In this document: positions 61,018-64,000 of the stretch, in pieces
Position numbering within the stretch: the stretch's first letter is position 1
Layout of the letters: the number at the start of each line of letters is the position of its first letter
Origin: Isoetes taiwanensis
Taxonomy: Eukaryota > Streptophyta > Lycopodiopsida > Isoetales > Isoetaceae
Direction: 5' to 3'
DNA length: 64,000 bases
Assembly (NCBI GenBank): GCA_021234155.1
Contig: JAJEKV010000049.1
Location: 10,828,292-10,892,291, forward strand
The notes under the pieces: model-generated
The model's input: the letters and a program-made list of their open reading frames with translations, nothing else
What the model was told of the DNA's origin: nothing
Databases searched by the model: none
Made by a program: the position numbers and the translations under genes

Positions 61018-61140
61018 TTTTTTTTTTTTTTTTTTTTTTTGAGGGTACGAAGTTATGATTTTCTATTAATAAAAAGTGGTCCAAGACCTTATTACAAAGT
61101 GGCCCAAATGGCCTTATAGGAAGAAGTAGCACATGGTCAC
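61018..61140 (-). mobile_element. Minus-strand LINE tail with poly(T)
   Basis: About 26 T followed by GAGGGTACGAAGTTATGATTTTCTATTAATAAAAAGTGG. On the minus strand this is a LINE-like 3' end running into poly(A). It resembles the tail at 28.63 kb only in style. Confidence 0.45.
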
Positions 61141-61144
61141 CAGA

Positions 61145-62640
61145 TAGGAAGCATCAGTTTCATAAAAAGGCAGCTATCAGGCTAAGAAAGCACCATATAA
61201 TAATAATGCGTACTTTCACGATTGAAGCACCTTCAACCTCTTCCCTATCATTTACAAGAGGATATAAGCCTCTCCTCTCGTCTCATCCAGTACTAAGGGA
61301 CTTGGTCCTCTTCCAACCATATCAAGTACTATGGGAAGTCCGCTACATTAGTGGAGCCCTACTAGAAACATGCATCCAGACTATGAAGCATACTCCCGAA
61401 ATATATTCCTGGAAGCATAGATTTTTCAGCATGGATAACTTGACTAGAAGTGCACTCTTAAAAGTTCACTCTCTTCTCCCATCCATAATACTATAGGAGA
61501 TGTAAACCCTTTCCATCAGTACATTCCTGCTAACTTGAAGCATACCTCGAAAGATTAAAGCAAAAAAATACATTACGTACTAAGGAGAACTCCCTCCATC
61601 TTCTCATAAATGAGGTACTACGAGTGGTTCTCAAAGGATGTACATCAAACCCAAGCACCCACCACTTCACTTTTGCAACTGCCTTCAACCTCTTCCTTGA
61701 AGGGGAAGTACTACAGACCATGGCCCTATTCCTTGAACAAAACAAAGGGAAGTTACTCACATTTCCTGCAGTCATAGGTACTACAGGAGAATGCCTCTTT
61801 CATTCCTAGAGAGCATTACCATACATCTGTCTCCTAGCCATGAAGCCCCACAGATCCATGGCTGCCCCGTCATGACAAATAGGAGTTGCAGTGGACAAAA
61901 TATCTGTTTAAATAATATCTGCCTCCTGAAGCACACCCCGCAAGATTTGAAGACACTACCATTTAAATAGTAAATGTGTTGCAGCTACAAGAGACACAGG
62001 TCTCCCGTCCTGTATTTCTTGCTTTACCAATCTGCCCTGTACGGGTCACCATGTCATCCTCGCCAGCTGGGATGGAGATGGGTGATCCTATACCCTTAGA
62101 AGCTTATCTCAGCAAACAACACAGAAGCTTTGGAGCATTGTCATTAATCCAACCAGCACGCATGCAGTGAGTGCAGCAAGAATAGACACTGTCCAAAACT
62201 GAAAAATATTACTGAAATCTGCCCTTAAGGCTCTAACAACAGTTTTAAGAAAAACTATCTGTTAGACTAGCTGGTGCTCAACCCGAATCACTTAGAAAAT
62301 ACATAATATCTCTACTGACCTGATCAGAATCTCATACAAAAGATACCTTCACCAGTGGTTGCGGCATTCACCTTGGCAGAATGAACCTGTTGCACGAAAT
62401 CCATGGCAGACCGGAAAGCATAGATCTTGATGCATCTAAGGAACCGCTGAACCAGCAATAGCAGCGATCTGAGCTGCTCTTCCAGCATCGAGCGCAAGCA
62501 AGAGGCCTGCAAGCAACGGGCGGCCGCCGCCGCCGCCCTACTGAGCGCCTAGGGTTAGGTCGACCATTTTTTTTTTTTTTAAGGTATTGTTCTTTAGAAA
62601 ATGTGGTTTTTTGTGTGTGATTTATAAGTGTAGTTTTAAG
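61145..62640. other. No gene recognised
   Basis: Frames at 61206-61496 and 61624-61809 are open but unrecognised. A GGCGGCCGCCGCCGCCGCCC stretch near 62518 is GC-rich and could be a 5' end or an exon on either strand. Confidence 0.4.
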
Positions 62641-62797
62641 ATGATGTGTGCGTGTGTGTGTTTTTTTTAAGAAGTATGGTTTTCTTAATCTGATGTATTT
62701 TTTAAGTATTCTTACAACTAATTATATCAGCACCATTATCCATCATAGCCTACTCATCCCTATCGCTCATCATGTTGCATCTATGTTGTCATCACAC

Positions 62798-62917
62798 GGC
62801 ACCTATCAGTATGCCATTATCTCATCTTCTACCCCTCTACCCCACCTCACATTATGCGGCACCTATCAGTATGCCATTATCTCATCTTCTACCCCTCTAC
62901 CCCACACTCACATTATG
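62798..62917. repeat. 60-bp tandem duplication
   Basis: GGCACCTATCAGTATGCCAT...CCCCAC...ATTATGC occurs twice head to tail (62798-62857 and 62858-62917) with two differences. Confidence 0.85.
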
Positions 62918-62919
62918 CA

Positions 62920-64000
62920 GTTATATGCTAGAGATTCGCACTCTAACTACTTACTAATAATAGTGCACCACATTGTTAGATTTGGGGTGACTCCGGGAAC
63001 GAGAGCTGTTGGATAGGCATATTCACCCCTTATTCCTTAATCTACACTGTACGTAAAGTTCCTCGTTTGTGGGGTATGCAAGTACAAAATTTGCTATACT
63101 GTATAACAAGATTCGCAAAATACTATAAGATTTCAAGCGGAATACTATATAGTGTTGATTTCATACGTGCAAAATACAATTATGAGAGCTCTCGCTGCCC
63201 TACGTCACCCCCCGTGTGAATATGCACCCAAACCAAAGGGGATTTAAGGGGGATTTTAATTTAAATGTGTTGGACCCAATGGTTGTGTTAATTAATGTCA
63301 ATGGTAGTTATATGTTGGTTGTTATGTGTTAGGGGATTTAATTTTTATATGTTGGATGTTAATAGTTTGTGTTGCAAAAAAAAATTTTTGGCACCTTCGA
63401 GGCCCTAGGGACGTCACCCCCCTCCCCCCCGGTGACAAAAAATTTAGAATTCAAACCAGAAAAAAACTAGAATTCATTTGAGGCTTTCATCACCTGTAGC
63501 TTTTGAATTTCATCACAATAAAACAAATAGAACATAAGTAAAAGTTACCATTAAGATAGAGCAGATTGATCCCATTATTCTGAAAGTCATAAAGTTTGCA
63601 ACACCCATACACAAACATTTTTCAACTGGAATTTAACAGCAGCCTTTGGCCTCCATGGATTCTTGTGGTGAGAAACCAAAGTAGGAAACTTTTCTGCTTG
63701 TTAGCACAAGGATCTAGAAGCCTTGGAATTTGCTTAATAACTGCCTCAAAGTCTAAAAATGCATGGTAATTTTTTGTAAGCTTCATTCGGAATGAGCCAT
63801 AAAACAATATCCAATAGCGCAATCCTGTATTAATCAACTGGTAGGATGTGAAAGCCTACCAAACCCGGCCGAAAAATTGATGTTTTAGCATAGATAACTT
63901 AACCAAACATATCCATATCATACACTATCAAAAAGATCTCGGAGAGAGCTTTTCAACGCAATAAAAATCATCTGAAACAGAGCTCTGGATCAAAAGTTAT
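62920..64000. other. No gene recognised
   Basis: AT-rich sequence with a C-rich run (63410-63430) and the short repeat at 63216-63272 shared with 49548. A 71-codon minus-strand frame at 63622-63837 is unrecognised. Confidence 0.45.

Overview
This 64-kb window looks like heterochromatic, transposon-dense DNA from a land plant nuclear genome. A non-seed plant, most likely a fern or ally, is my best guess. The signs are GT-AG introns of plant size, a plant-type plastid geranylgeranyl diphosphate synthase (GGPPS) with a transit-peptide-like N terminus, plant families (PLATZ-like zinc finger, B3 domain, LEA2/WHy, FCP1-like HAD), CACTA, Mutator and LINE elements, and a Replitron, a group reported at high copy number in non-seed plants. 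No rRNA, tRNA or CRISPR array was recognised. Nothing suggests bacterial DNA.

Layout. 1-7.4 kb: the 5' part of a minus-strand LTR retrotransposon. It has a tRNA-iMet-type primer site at 950-961 and a gag-like ORF running off the left edge. That ORF begins with MARTKQTARK, the exact start of histone H3. Its LTR is split by a 4.9-kb CACTA element (1094-6022, TSD AGT). 7.4-11.7 kb: two GGPPS relics, one joined to a LINE tail. 11.7-14.9 kb: degenerate and tandem repeats. 14.9-18.3 kb: a 1.6-kb tandem duplication of a PLATZ-like gene. 18.7-24.8 kb: a decayed LINE with 5' tandem monomers, an endonuclease, a YVDD reverse transcriptase and a nested MITE. 25-31 kb: a local duplication whose copies differ by MITE and LINE-tail insertions, plus two poly(A)-type LINE tails. 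31-34.4 kb: possible exons of an unidentified gene. 34.9-41.1 kb: a two-gene Mutator-like element (9-bp TSD) inside an older retroelement. 44.4-46.6 kb: a non-autonomous MULE carrying a B3-domain fragment and a 29-bp array. 50.6-51.8 kb: an FCP1/HAD phosphatase-like gene. 52.2-54.6 kb: a third GGPPS relic. 54.6-55.6 kb: a LEA2-like gene lacking its 3' end. 55.8-58.6 kb: an apparently complete Replitron bounded by 20-bp direct repeats. The rest is repeat-derived or unrecognised.

The window is mainly a record of nested insertions: CACTA in LTR, MITE in LINE, MULE in retroelement, and a Replitron beside a truncated LEA2 gene. Several relic copies differ from each other again and again at CAG/CTG trinucleotides (CAG against CGT, CTG against CG/CCG/CTCG). 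That pattern points to base-calling error at methylated CHG sites, so many apparent frameshifts in the older repeats may be artefacts. The Replitron, the two-gene MULE and the B3-carrying MULE look much cleaner.
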